Origin: Oscillospiraceae bacterium
GTDB taxonomy: Bacteria > Bacillota > Clostridia > UBA1381 > UBA9506
Assembly: GCA_015068935.1 (NCBI GenBank)
Contig: SVJO01000008.1
Location: 1-47,763 of the forward strand
DNA: 47,763 nt
Direction of reading: 5' to 3'
In this document: positions 19,454-27,656 of the stretch, piece by piece
Numbering within the stretch: the stretch's first letter is position 1
Layout of the letters: every line of letters starts with the position of its first letter
Notes under the pieces: model-generated
Databases searched by the model: none
What the model was told of the DNA's origin: nothing
What the model saw: only the letters and a program-made list of their open reading frames with translations
Position numbers and translations under genes: made by a program

Positions 19454-20326
19454 TTAACTTTCAAGCTCTTTTCCCATGAGCTTTTGTCTTAATTTGCCAT
19501 AGAATCCCTTTTCAGTAAGTCTCACAAGTTTTGTCACTCTTTCAGAGCGTTTAACTCTTAAAATATCTCCATCTTTTATGTCTGATTTTTTTTGCCCATC
19601 TGCCATAATTGCCGCACTGAAAATTTCATCTGCCGTTGTTTTTATTTCTATTGTATCGTCAGCTGAAACTACAAGCGCTCTTGAATATAGCTTATGGGGA
19701 CAAATCGGTGTTATAAGTATCACCTCTAAATCAGGGCTGACAAGGGGACCGCCTGCCGAAAGCGAATATGCCGTTGATCCGGTTGGTGTAGATAATATTA
19801 CACCATCCGATTTATAATCATCGACAAATTCTCCGCATATGTTTATGTTAAAATCCATTAGTGTTGCGTTTACACCTTTTGTTACTACAATATCATTTAA
19901 AGCATCAAATTCAACCTTTTTTTCATTTTCTCTTACCACACAGGCTGAAAGCATCATTCTGTCTTCTATTATAAAATTTCCCGCAAACAATTTATTTAAA
20001 CAGTTTTTTACATCTCTGCGCTCAACTTCTGCCAAAAATCCAAGTCTGCCAAGATTAACACCAAGCACAGGAATCTCATAAAATGCCGCATCGTTTGCTG
20101 CAGAAAGAAGTGTTCCGTCTCCGCCTAATACAAGAATCAAATCAACCTTTGAATATATAATTTTCTTTTCTGCAAAAATAACATTTTCTATGCCATATTG
20201 AGCAAATACATCATTTATGTATATCTCCGCTCTGCCGTCAATTATATCTATTACTTCACGCAAATATTCAAAATTATTGTCTTTTGCACTGTTTGGCACA
20301 ATCATTATTTTTTTTATTTCAGACAT
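19454..20326 (-). CDS. nadK: NAD kinase
   Basis: Phosphorylates NAD to NADP. The GGDGT motif (LVLGGDGTLLSAA) and TPTGSTAYSLSAGGP, both diagnostic, are present, with a VNLGRLGFL segment between. The frame is open upstream to 20389, but that region holds the promoter (20361-20389), so the start is the ATG at 20326 (MSEIKKIMIVPN, 290 residues), preceded by GAGG. It is the first gene of nadK-argR-recN and probably copA. Confidence 0.96.
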   Translation of the reverse strand: MSEIKKIMIVPNSAKDNNFEYLREVIDIIDGRAEIYINDVFAQYGIENVIFAEKKIIYSKVDLILVLGGDGTLLSAANDAAFYEIPVLGVNLGRLGFLAEVERRDVKNCLNKLFAGNFIIEDRMMLSACVVRENEKKVEFDALNDIVVTKGVNATLMDFNINICGEFVDDYKSDGVILSTPTGSTAYSLSAGGPLVSPDLEVILITPICPHKLYSRALVVSADDTIEIKTTADEIFSAAIMADGQKKSDIKDGDILRVKRSERVTKLVRLTEKGFYGKLRQKLMGKELES

Positions 20327-20360
20327 AAAAATAAAACCTCGTATTTTTACTATTAATTGA

Positions 20361-20389
20361 AGTATATCATACGTCAAAAAAAGTGTCAA
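20361..20389 (-). promoter_or_regulatory. Promoter of nadK-argR-recN(-copA)
   Basis: On the minus strand, TTGACA (20384-20389) and TATACT (20361-20366) have a 17-bp spacer. It sits back to back with the lysS promoter. A 14-bp palindrome, TTTGACTAGTCAAA (20409-20422), lies between the two. Confidence 0.87.
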
Positions 20390-20430
20390 GTTAACAAAAG
20401 TAATATTTTTTGACTAGTCAAATTTTGAGG

Positions 20431-20459
20431 TTTACAAATCAGTAAAAATATTGTATAAT
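20431..20459 (+). promoter_or_regulatory. Promoter of lysS
   Basis: TTTACA (20431-20436) and TATAAT (20454-20459) have a 17-bp spacer. The leader is only about 35 nt, too short for a T-box. Confidence 0.87.
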
Positions 20460-20499
20460 ATATAAAAATATGAATTATTTTCAATTCAGGAGGATAAAA

Positions 20500-21987
20500 A
20501 TGCAACAGGAACAGACACATGAACTTGATTTAAATGAAGTGTTGAGAGTAAGACGAGAAAAATTAAAAGAACTTCAGGATTCAGGAAATGACCCCTTTGT
20601 TGAAGTTAAATATGATAAGACTCATTCAGCTAAGCAAATCAAAGAAAGTTACGAAGAATTTGAGGGACATACTATTTCCATCGCCGGAAGATTAATGTCA
20701 AAACGCGGCATGGGTAAAGTCATGTTCTGCGATTTAGCTGATATGAACGAAAGAATTCAGCTTTTTATCAAAAAGGATTTGCTTGAAGAATCATACGATG
20801 CTTTTAAAAAGCTTGATATTGGTGATATCGTTGGTGTAAAAGGTGAAGTCTTCAAGACAAAAACTGAAGAAATTTCAATAAAAGTACATGAATATACTCT
20901 TCTTTCTAAGTCGCTTATACCGCTTCCGGAAAAATTCCATGGCCTGACAAATACTGATTTAAGATACCGTCAGCGTTATGTTGACTTAATAATTAATCCT
21001 GAGGTCAAGGATACATTTATCAAACGTTCTAAAATAATTGCTGCTATAAGAAAATATTTAAGCGAGCAGGACTTTTTAGAAGTTGAAACTCCTATGCTTG
21101 TTTCTAATGCAGGCGGTGCTGCTGCACGTCCCTTTGAGACACATTTCAACGCTTTAGATGAAGATTTCAAGCTGAGAATCTCTCTTGAGCTATATTTAAA
21201 GAGATTAATAGTAGGCGGCTTAGACAGGGTTTATGAAATTGGTCGTGTTTTCAGAAATGAAGGCTTGGATACACGTCACAACCCTGAATTTACACTTATG
21301 GAGCTTTATCAGGCATATACCGATTATCATGGCATGATGGACCTGACAGAAAATCTTTATCGTTATGTTGCACAGGAAGTTTTAGGAACAACCAAAATTG
21401 TATATAATGGTATTGAAATGGACTTAGGAAAACCATTCGAAAGAATTACCATGCTTGATAGTGTAAAGAAATATTCAGGTGTTGATTTCAATGAAATAAA
21501 TACGATTGAAGAGGCACGTGCTGTTGCTGATAAGCATCATATTGAATATGAGGAGCATCATAAAAAAGGCGACATTTTAAATCTCTTCTTTGAAGAATTT
21601 GTTGAAGAACACCTCGTTCAGCCTACGTTTGTTATGGACCACCCCGTCGAGATTTCTCCGCTTACTAAGAAAAAACCTGAAAATCCCGATTATGTTGAGC
21701 GTTTTGAGTTTTTCATGAACGGATGGGAAATGGCAAATGCATATTCAGAACTTAATGACCCTATCGACCAGAGAGAAAGATTCAAAGCTCAGGAAGCTCT
21801 CCTTGCTTTAGGCGACGAGGAAGCCAATACCACTGATGAGGACTTTATGAATGCTTTGGAAATCGGCATGCCTCCTACCGGTGGCATCGGATTTGGTATT
21901 GACCGTATGTGTATGCTCCTGACAGATTCTGCTGCAATCAGAGATGTGTTGTTGTTCCCGACAATGAAGCCTTTAGACAACAAATAA
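20500..21987 (+). CDS. lysS: Lysyl-tRNA synthetase, class II
   Basis: Charges tRNA-Lys. The N-terminal OB-fold anticodon-binding domain includes [21 protein letters not shown]. The class II catalytic core has motif 2 ([20 protein letters not shown]) and motif 3 ([14 protein letters not shown]). An upstream in-frame ATG at 20470 is not preceded by a ribosome site. The ATG at 20500 follows CAGGAGGA at ideal spacing, giving 495 residues, normal for LysS. Confidence 0.98.
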   Translation: MQQEQTHELDLNEVLRVRREKLKELQDSGNDPFVEVKYDKTHSAKQIKESYEEFEGHTISIAGRLMSKRGMGKVMFCDLADMNERIQLFIKKDLLEESYDAFKKLDIGDIVGVKGEVFKTKTEEISIKVHEYTLLSKSLIPLPEKFHGLTNTDLRYRQRYVDLIINPEVKDTFIKRSKIIAAIRKYLSEQDFLEVETPMLVSNAGGAAARPFETHFNALDEDFKLRISLELYLKRLIVGGLDRVYEIGRVFRNEGLDTRHNPEFTLMELYQAYTDYHGMMDLTENLYRYVAQEVLGTTKIVYNGIEMDLGKPFERITMLDSVKKYSGVDFNEINTIEEARAVADKHHIEYEEHHKKGDILNLFFEEFVEEHLVQPTFVMDHPVEISPLTKKKPENPDYVERFEFFMNGWEMANAYSELNDPIDQRERFKAQEALLALGDEEANTTDEDFMNALEIGMPPTGGIGFGIDRMCMLLTDSAAIRDVLLFPTMKPLDNK

Positions 21988-22140
21988 GATTACGAAGTAA
22001 TCGTAACGAGTCGAAAGCGAGCATAACGGCATATGGATATGTCGCGAGCGCGCGAGGGCGAATGCATGCGAGTTGAGCAACCTTACCTTTATTTAAATCA
22101 GAGGTTGCGAACTGAGTCGTAGAAGCCACTTGATAAATAA
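21988..22140 (+). other. GC-rich hairpin-rich intergenic element after lysS
   Basis: No gene is visible in this stretch. It opens with the hairpin GATTAC-GAA-GTAATC. It contains four copies of GCGAG between 22015 and 22071 and several self-complementary words (CATATGGATATG, TCGCGAGCGCGCGA). It ends with a stem joining GCAACCT (22077-22083) to AGGTTGC (22102-22108). I count 46 G/C in the 82 bases from 22001 to 22082, far above neighbouring spacers. It could be a structured RNA, a repeat element or a decayed insert. Confidence 0.45.
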
Positions 22141-22176
22141 AAAACTATTTAATCTTTTTGTTTTTTAGCTACAAAC

Positions 22177-22217
22177 AAAAGAAGAGACTAAAGCAAATCT
22201 TTAGTCTCTTCTTTCTT
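22177..22217. terminator. Bidirectional terminator between lysS and the DUF6514-like gene
   Basis: A 16-bp stem (22178-22193 with 22199-22214) and a 5-nt loop, with U-rich tails on both strands. It serves lysS (plus) and the convergent small gene (minus). Confidence 0.88.
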
Positions 22218-22568
22218 TTACACCGCTGCAACAAGAAATTCTTCACTTACAAAATCTCCTGTTCCAATTAAATCTTCCAAAACTTCCTGCATACAAATTG
22301 GTGTGACACTATTTCTCGCAAGTTTTTCTATTACTTCTACAGTTTCTTCCTCGGTACAAAATATATCAAATATTTTTCTATACTCAAAATATGACGAATT
22401 ATCCTCACGTTTGCTTCTTTTACAAATTTCTATGCCATACGTATTAACTGAGAATTCTTCAATTTCAACCTCCTTTTCTAAGATATAATAGTCAAGCCAG
22501 AATTTTCTTTCTTCTCCGTCACATTCGCTTGATACATTTACTGTTTTGTATAGCTTTCTCATTGCCAT
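22218..22568 (-). CDS. DUF6514-like small protein
   Basis: A 116-residue protein resembling clostridial DUF6514 proteins: a YGIEI segment in the middle and the ending NSVTPICMQEVLEDLIGTGDF, with short strands before it. The frame is open far upstream (to 22787) but that part is AT-rich and unlike protein. The ATG at 22568 (MAMRKLYK) has GGAAGGGG about nine bases upstream and is the likely start. The role of the family is not known to me. It is convergent with lysS and lies 110 bp beyond the khpA terminator, so it is its own unit. Confidence 0.75.
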   Translation of the reverse strand: MAMRKLYKTVNVSSECDGEERKFWLDYYILEKEVEIEEFSVNTYGIEICKRSKREDNSSYFEYRKIFDIFCTEEETVEVIEKLARNSVTPICMQEVLEDLIGTGDFVSEEFLVAAV

Positions 22569-22677
22569 ACAATTCATCCCCTTCCATATATAGTATATCT
22601 TATTTCGTACAAATACATTATATAGTATTTTTAAATGGATTACCAGTACCAAAAAACGCAACATTCGACAGGAAAAT

Positions 22678-22729
22678 AAAAAACGATGCAAAAAATTGCA
22701 GATTAACACAATTTTAAGCATCGTTTTTA
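22678..22729 (-). terminator. Terminator after khpA
   Basis: An 11-bp outer stem (22679-22689 with 22718-22728) plus an inner AAAATTG/CAATTTT pairing, followed by T-rich sequence on the minus strand. It ends the ylxM-ffh-rpsP-khpA transcript. Confidence 0.85.
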
Positions 22730-22749
22730 ATTCTTTTTTCAAAAAAGTT

Positions 22750-22980
22750 TTACTGAAGAATTTCAACAATAACTTTTTTGTTTTCATGGCTTGCTGCAGC
22801 CTTCATAACAGTTCTGATAGACTTAGCGATTCTGCCCTGTTTTCCAATGACCTTTCCCATGTCACCATCTGCAACACGCAGTCCTAAAACAACATTTGAA
22901 CCATCTTCTGTTTCTGTTACACTTACTGCATCGGGTTCATCAACCAAAGCCTTTGCAATAATAATCAAAAGGTCTTTCAT
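22750..22980 (-). CDS. khpA: KH-domain RNA-binding protein KhpA
   Basis: A single-domain KH protein of 76 residues with the GxxG RNA-binding loop in GKVIGKQGRIAKSIRT. In Gram-positive bacteria this YlqC-type protein partners with KhpB (Jag) in RNA binding linked to cell division. A GGAGG-like site precedes the ATG, and it follows rpsP by 20 bp, as is conserved across Bacillota. In this genome the next genes usually found (rimM, trmD, rplS) are missing and a terminator follows. Confidence 0.95.
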   Translation of the reverse strand: MKDLLIIIAKALVDEPDAVSVTETEDGSNVVLGLRVADGDMGKVIGKQGRIAKSIRTVMKAAASHENKKVIVEILQ

Positions 22981-23000
22981 TATTATTTCCTCCTATAGAC

Positions 23001-23246
23001 TTAGCCTATGATACCACTCTTTTTGAGTAATGTTTTAACAGTATCTGTAGGCTGAGCACCGTTTTCAAGCCACTTTTTAGCTTTATCCCCGTCAATTTTA
23101 ATTTCAGAAGGATTTGTAAGCGGATTGTATGTTCCGATTTCTTCAATAAATCTACCATCTCTGGGATATCTTGAATCAGCTACAACAACTCTGTAAAAAG
23201 GAGCCTTTTTAGCACCCATTCTTCTTAATCTCATTTTTACTGCCAT
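23001..23246 (-). CDS. rpsP: 30S ribosomal protein S16
   Basis: A small ribosomal protein with the hallmark start [19 protein letters not shown] and [18 protein letters not shown]. An in-frame GTG at 23255 lies inside the ribosome site GGAGGTGA, so the ATG at 23246 is the start (81 residues). It lies between ffh and khpA in a conserved cluster. Confidence 0.98.
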   Translation of the reverse strand: MAVKMRLRRMGAKKAPFYRVVVADSRYPRDGRFIEEIGTYNPLTNPSEIKIDGDKAKKWLENGAQPTDTVKTLLKKSGIIG

Positions 23247-23322
23247 GTGTTTCACCTCCTAAACAATCTTTATGATATAATTTTTACAAACTAAATATAA
23301 AATCTGCAAGGCAGATTGTTAA

Positions 23323-24651
23323 CTAAAAACCAAGTCCTCTTATTTTTTTCTTGCCTTTGCCTGTAAAATGTTTCATCATTTTTTGCATTTGTTCAAACTG
23401 CTTTAATAGCAAATTAACATCCTGTACGGAATTACCGCTGCCGGCAGCTATTCTTTTTTTACGGCTGGCATTTATAATAGAAGGATTTTGTCTTTCTTTT
23501 TTTGTCATTGACCTTATTATTGCCTCAATCTTAAAAATTCTGTTCTCATCGATATCTGCTTCACTAAGAGCTTTGGTATTGATTCCCGGAATCATCTTGA
23601 TAAGCTGAGAAAGCGGTCCCATCTTTTTCATTTGTTGAAGCTGTTCTAAAAAATCATCAAAATCAAACTGATTTTTCCTTAGCTTCATCTCCAGCTGTTC
23701 TGCAGTTTTTTGGTCAAATGCCTGCTCAGCTTTCTCAATTAATGAAAGAACATCGCCGCTGCCTAATATTCTGGATGCCATTCTGTCGGGATGGAATTCT
23801 TCAATATCAGAAAGTTTCTCACCAACACCGACAAACTTTATCGGCTTACCTGTTACAGCTTTTACTGACAGCGCAGCACCGCCCCTTGTATCACCATCGA
23901 GCTTTGTCATAATCACGCCTGTTATTTCAAGCTGATTATTAAAACTTTCAGCTATGTTAACAGCATCCTGGCCAGTCATAGCATCAATTACAAGTAATAT
24001 TTCATTGGGATTTACTGACTGTGAAACATCAGCAAGTTCCTGCATAAGCTCTTCGTCAATATGAAGTCTGCCTGCTGTATCTATAATAACAAAATCATTT
24101 CCATGGTCTTTTGCGTGTGCTATTGCAGATTTTGCAATTTCAACTGCACTTTTTGAATCTCCCATCTGAAAAACAGGAACATCAATCTGTTTTCCAACGA
24201 CCTCAAGCTGTTTTATTGCAGCAGGTCTGTATATATCACAAGCCACCATCAACGGCCTCTTATTATGCTTTTTACGCATATATCCTGCAAGTTTTGCACA
24301 AAAAGTTGTCTTACCTGCACCCTGGAGACCTGCCAGCATAACAACCGTGGGCATGGTTTTACCAAACTCTATTCTGCTGTTTTCACCGCCCATTAGAGCA
24401 GTGAGCTCATCATTAACAATTTTTATAATCTGCTGTCCTGGAGTAAGACTTTCCATAACATTGCTGCCTACTGCCCTTTCGGAAACTCTGCTGACAAAAT
24501 CTTTAACAACCTTATAGTTTACATCAGCTTCCAAAAGTGCGAGTTTTATCTCGCGCATGGACTCTTTTATATCTTTTTCAGTAACAATACCCCTGCCTTT
24601 AAGTTTTTTAAAGACAACAGAAAGTTTTTCTGACAAATTTTCAAATGCCAT
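23323..24651 (-). CDS. ffh: Signal recognition particle protein Ffh
   Basis: The SRP54 GTPase that targets nascent membrane proteins with the SRP RNA. N-domain helices are followed by the G domain with GLQGAGKTTFCAKLA, DTAGRLHIDEEL and TKLDGDTRGGAALS, then the Met-rich M domain ending FEQMQKMMKHFTGKGKKKIRGLGF. The 442 residues are normal. It lies between ylxM and rpsP. No SRP RNA gene is in the window. Confidence 0.98.
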   Translation of the reverse strand: MAFENLSEKLSVVFKKLKGRGIVTEKDIKESMREIKLALLEADVNYKVVKDFVSRVSERAVGSNVMESLTPGQQIIKIVNDELTALMGGENSRIEFGKTMPTVVMLAGLQGAGKTTFCAKLAGYMRKKHNKRPLMVACDIYRPAAIKQLEVVGKQIDVPVFQMGDSKSAVEIAKSAIAHAKDHGNDFVIIDTAGRLHIDEELMQELADVSQSVNPNEILLVIDAMTGQDAVNIAESFNNQLEITGVIMTKLDGDTRGGAALSVKAVTGKPIKFVGVGEKLSDIEEFHPDRMASRILGSGDVLSLIEKAEQAFDQKTAEQLEMKLRKNQFDFDDFLEQLQQMKKMGPLSQLIKMIPGINTKALSEADIDENRIFKIEAIIRSMTKKERQNPSIINASRKKRIAAGSGNSVQDVNLLLKQFEQMQKMMKHFTGKGKKKIRGLGF

Positions 24652-24698
24652 AAATCCTCGTTCCTCTGCTCACAATCTATATGTTATAAAATATATCA

Positions 24699-25067
24699 CT
24701 AAATTTCATTTCTGATTTCAGTTATTTCCTTTTCAAGCTCTTCAAGTCCCTTTTCAAACTTAGCTGAATGAATATATGCGCGCTCATATTGCCTCATCTT
24801 TTTTAAAGATTTCAATACATCCTCAAGTTTTTCACCGACATTTAAAAATCTGGTAATCAATCCGAGTTTTTCTTCATATTCTAAAAGCTGCTTTTCTCCG
24901 CGCTTTATAGCATCTCTTACACCCTGTCTGCTGACACCCAGCGGCTCAGCAATTTCGGCCAGAGACAAATCTTCGTTATAGTACAAATCAATTGCTCTAG
25001 ACTGTTTTTCTGTCAGGAGCTCTCCGTAAAAGTCATGAAGCATGGCTATCGTAAGGTCTTTACTCAC
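24699..25067 (-). CDS. ylxM: YlxM/p13-like helix-turn-helix protein, SRP-associated
   Basis: A 122-residue protein of the YlxM/UPF0122 family, with a sigma-region-4-like helix-turn-helix (LTEKQSRAIDLYYNEDLSLAEIAEPLGVSRQGVRDAIKRGEKQL) and a coiled C-terminus. It is regularly found just before ffh, and in streptococci the protein modulates SRP GTPase activity. The frame is open to 25121, but the GTG at 25067 has GGAGG nine bases upstream and yields the usual N-terminus SKDLTIAMLHDFYGELLTEKQ. The ribosome site directly follows the U-tract of a terminator (25082-25128). Confidence 0.92.
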   Translation of the reverse strand: MSKDLTIAMLHDFYGELLTEKQSRAIDLYYNEDLSLAEIAEPLGVSRQGVRDAIKRGEKQLLEYEEKLGLITRFLNVGEKLEDVLKSLKKMRQYERAYIHSAKFEKGLEELEKEITEIRNEI

Positions 25068-25081
25068 AGCAATCTGCCTCC

Positions 25082-25128
25082 AAAAAAAAAGATATAGGTG
25101 TAAAGGTGTAAACCTAAACACCTATATC
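25082..25128 (-). terminator. Terminator of glmM-glmU', overlapping the ylxM transcript start
   Basis: A perfect 11-bp stem (25091-25101 with 25118-25128) and nine U (25082-25090). The upstream arm lies directly after the -10 box of the ylxM promoter, and the U-tract abuts the ylxM ribosome site. Read-through transcripts from glmU' would form the whole hairpin; transcripts starting at the local promoter would lack part of the 5' arm. Confidence 0.85.
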
Positions 25129-25157
25129 ATTTTAAACCATTTCCCTTAAAAAGTCAA
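25129..25157 (-). promoter_or_regulatory. Promoter of ylxM-ffh-rpsP-khpA
   Basis: On the minus strand, TTGACT (25152-25157) and TAAAAT (25129-25134) have a 17-bp spacer. The predicted transcript start (about 25122) falls inside the left arm of the terminator described at 25082-25128. Confidence 0.82.
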
Positions 25158-25185
25158 CCCTTTTTTTATAAAAAGTTCAACAATT

Positions 25186-25830
25186 TTATCTTGATTTTAC
25201 CCAATCCTTTTTAACAACCTGTCTTGCACGGGCTATAGCGAGACTGTCCTTGGGCACATCTTCAGTAATTGTCGAGCCTGCGGCAGTATATGCATATTCC
25301 TCAACGACTACAGGTGAAACAAGATTTGTATTACATCCTATAAATGCATTGTCTTTAATAATCGTTCTGTGTTTTTTCTTTCCGTCATAATTTACCACAA
25401 CTGTACCGCAACCGAAATTGACGCTCTTTCCAACGTCTGCATCGCCAACATAGGTAAGGTGTGAAAGCTTTGTTCCGTCATCAATTGTTGAGTTCTTAAT
25501 CTCAACAAAATCGCCGATTTTAACATTCTTTCCCACTTTGCAATTCGGCCTGATATAGGCAAACGGTCCTATAGTTGTTCCTTCATCAATAAAACTGTCA
25601 ATAATTACAGAATGTTTAACTGTCACATTATCTGCAATTTCTGAATTACTAATATCGCAACAGAAACCTATCAAAGCATTTTTTCCAATAACAGTATTTG
25701 CTCTGAGGTATACATTAGGCTCGATAACCGTTCCTTCTCCTATTACAACACTCTCGTCAATATATGCTGTGTTTTCGTCAACAAAAACAACACCGTTATC
25801 CTTATGTTTTTTTATAATATCTAAGTTCAC
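25186..25830 (-). CDS. Stand-alone GlmU acetyltransferase domain (left-handed beta helix)
   Basis: A 214-residue protein equal to the C-terminal half of GlmU, which acetylates glucosamine-1-phosphate with acetyl-CoA. It starts at the linker helix, then many hexapeptide repeats (for example VVIGEGTVIEPNVYL and KVGKNVKIGDFVEIKNS), then the active-site and CoA region (HLTYVGDADVG, GTVVVNYDGKKKHRT, AGSTITEDVP). The N-terminal uridylyltransferase half, with its GTMP-type loop, is absent, so that step must be done by another protein. The start is GTG with AGGAGG seven bases upstream. It lies 11 bp after glmM and is co-transcribed with it. Confidence 0.9.
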   Translation of the reverse strand: MNLDIIKKHKDNGVVFVDENTAYIDESVVIGEGTVIEPNVYLRANTVIGKNALIGFCCDISNSEIADNVTVKHSVIIDSFIDEGTTIGPFAYIRPNCKVGKNVKIGDFVEIKNSTIDDGTKLSHLTYVGDADVGKSVNFGCGTVVVNYDGKKKHRTIIKDNAFIGCNTNLVSPVVVEEYAYTAAGSTITEDVPKDSLAIARARQVVKKDWVKSR

Positions 25831-25841
25831 TTTTATTCCTC

Positions 25842-27191
25842 CTAACTTAGTCTAGCTTCAATCAGCTTTGCAAGGTAATTTGCTTTTTGTGTTATAACTG
25901 CCTGGTCCTGACCTTCAATCATAACACGGACACAAGGCTCCGTTCCTGACGGTCTGATTAACACTCTTCCGTTTCCTTCAAATTCCTTCTCCAGCGCATT
26001 GATTTCATCCATTATAACACTGTCTTTTACATAATCATTCTTTTTCAAATTTGAAACTTTCGCATTGACAATAGCCTGCGGCAGAGTCTTAAACACTCCT
26101 GCAAGGTCTGAAATCTTTTTATTTGTTTTTCTTAAAATTGATAATAACTGGAGTGCTGAAATAAGTCCATCGCCTGTTGTATTATAATCAAGGAAAATAA
26201 TATGACCCGACTGTTCTCCCCCAAGGACATATCCGCTCTTTAACATTTCCTCAAGAACATATCTGTCCCCGACCTTTGTCTGAACTATATTAATACCTTT
26301 TTCCTTCGCCGCCAAAACAAGTCCTAAGTTTGTCATAACGGTAGTAACAAGTGTATTCTTAATCAAAGCACCCTTATCTTTAAGATAGTCAGCACAAACA
26401 AACATAATTTTATCCCCGTCAATGAGGTTTCCGTTTTCATCAATAACGAGCAGTCTGTCTGCATCTCCGTCAAAACTTAATCCAATATCAACATTGATAT
26501 TTTTTACATATTCAGAAAATTCTTTTGTATGAGTTGAGCCGCAGTGAAGGTTTATATTTGTTCCATTTGGATGATTGTGGACAACAAATGCCTCTGCTCC
26601 AAGCTCAACTATAACCTTGACCGCTGTTTTATAGCTTGCACCATTTGCGCAGTCTACTGCTATTTTCAGCCCTGTAAGGTCACAATCAATTGTGCTTTTT
26701 GCAAACTCTACATAATCAGCTACTGCTGTGTCGCATTTTGTGATAGTACCTACATCATCACCAGTTGGCAACTCAATTTTTTCAGAATCGTCTAATATTA
26801 TTGATTCAATACGTTCTTCTATAGAATCACTTAATTTATATCCGTTTGAGTTAAAGATTTTGATGCCGTTATATTCAGCCGAGTTGTGTGATGCTGAAAT
26901 CACGATTCCCGCATCTGCTTCATATTTGCGTGTCAGATAGGCTACGGCAGGGGTTGGAATTACACCGAGTGAAACCACCTTGGCACCCACTGAACAAAGT
27001 CCCGCAGACAACGCTGCTTCAAGCATATCACCTGATATTCTTGTGTCTTTACCAATCAGAATTTTAGGTTTATGTCTTGTTTCTTTTGTCAAAACATATG
27101 CCGCCGCTCTTCCAATATTAAATGCCATTTCACAGGTCAGCTCATTATTTGCCACACCTCTTACACCGTCAGTTCCAAAAAGTCTTCCCAT
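25842..27191 (-). CDS. glmM: Phosphoglucosamine mutase
   Basis: Interconverts glucosamine-6-phosphate and glucosamine-1-phosphate on the way to UDP-GlcNAc and the cell wall. It starts [15 protein letters not shown]. The phospho-serine is S101 in [14 protein letters not shown], the metal loop is DGDADR, and the C-terminal phosphate site is [12 protein letters not shown]. Length is 449 residues, the family norm. A GGAGGG site precedes the ATG. The transcript begins about 340 nt upstream and carries a glmS-type ribozyme (27312-27454), which is unexpected for glmM. Confidence 0.98.
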   Translation of the reverse strand: MGRLFGTDGVRGVANNELTCEMAFNIGRAAAYVLTKETRHKPKILIGKDTRISGDMLEAALSAGLCSVGAKVVSLGVIPTPAVAYLTRKYEADAGIVISASHNSAEYNGIKIFNSNGYKLSDSIEERIESIILDDSEKIELPTGDDVGTITKCDTAVADYVEFAKSTIDCDLTGLKIAVDCANGASYKTAVKVIVELGAEAFVVHNHPNGTNINLHCGSTHTKEFSEYVKNINVDIGLSFDGDADRLLVIDENGNLIDGDKIMFVCADYLKDKGALIKNTLVTTVMTNLGLVLAAKEKGINIVQTKVGDRYVLEEMLKSGYVLGGEQSGHIIFLDYNTTGDGLISALQLLSILRKTNKKISDLAGVFKTLPQAIVNAKVSNLKKNDYVKDSVIMDEINALEKEFEGNGRVLIRPSGTEPCVRVMIEGQDQAVITQKANYLAKLIEARLS

Positions 27192-27311
27192 ATTTATATC
27201 CCTCCTGTTATGTCTTTCTATAAAATGATATTCATAAAATACATAAAAAACTCCATTTTTATCGGCTCTATTTATGATACCATTTTTCAGAGTAGTTTAC
27301 TAGCATACGAA

Positions 27312-27454
27312 AATTTTTGTTCGCAGATTACTCTGCGGTTTTGTTTTTCCGCTCAAATCAATTCTCAGTAGTGCTAATCTACTGTGGGGCATCCGCCGAG
27401 TCTTTCGATACTCCCCAACCTCGTCAACTGATATGCCTAATCAGTCCTGGCGCT
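27312..27454 (-). ncRNA. glmS-class self-cleaving ribozyme/riboswitch upstream of glmM
   Basis: Read on the minus strand, the element begins AGCGCC with the cleavage site between A (27454) and G1 (27453). P1 is ACTGAT/ATCAGT. The conserved core follows: TTGACGAGG, a GGGG arm, TATCGA and TCGGCGGATGCCCC. P3 is CAGTAG/CTACTG. P4 includes CGCAGA/TCTGCG and the final GAACAAA. These match the glmS ribozyme of Bacillus segment by segment. The class uses glucosamine-6-phosphate as cofactor to cut its own mRNA, lowering expression. The first gene downstream is glmM, about 120 nt away; no glmS is in the window. Confidence 0.94.
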
Positions 27455-27535
27455 TTTTTTGACTAAAAACGAATTTTTCTGTTGGACCAAAATCCCCCCT
27501 TCTTATATATTTTCGGCAAAAATCCAACAATGTCA

Positions 27536-27564
27536 ATTATAGCAATTATATACATCTTTGTCAA
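27536..27564 (-). promoter_or_regulatory. Promoter of the ribozyme-glmM-glmU' transcript
   Basis: On the minus strand, TTGACA (27559-27564) and TATAAT (27536-27541) have a 17-bp spacer, a full consensus. The transcript would start near 27529, about 75 nt before the ribozyme cleavage site. A GTTGGA/TCCAAC stem (27523-27528 with 27481-27486) could form at its 5' end. Confidence 0.9.
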
Positions 27565-27656
27565 GAAAATTGATGTCTCATATATATTTACAAATTTATT
27601 TTTCTATAATGTATAACTTTGTCAAATCCGTTTAAAATAGAAATAAACTAAAGGAG

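Noticed and set aside
20327-20389. N-terminal extension of nadK
   Set aside because: These bases hold the TTGACA/TATACT promoter, so they cannot be translated from that transcript.
20460-20499. T-box or other riboswitch before lysS
   Set aside because: The leader is only about 35 nt and has no T-box bulge or specifier.
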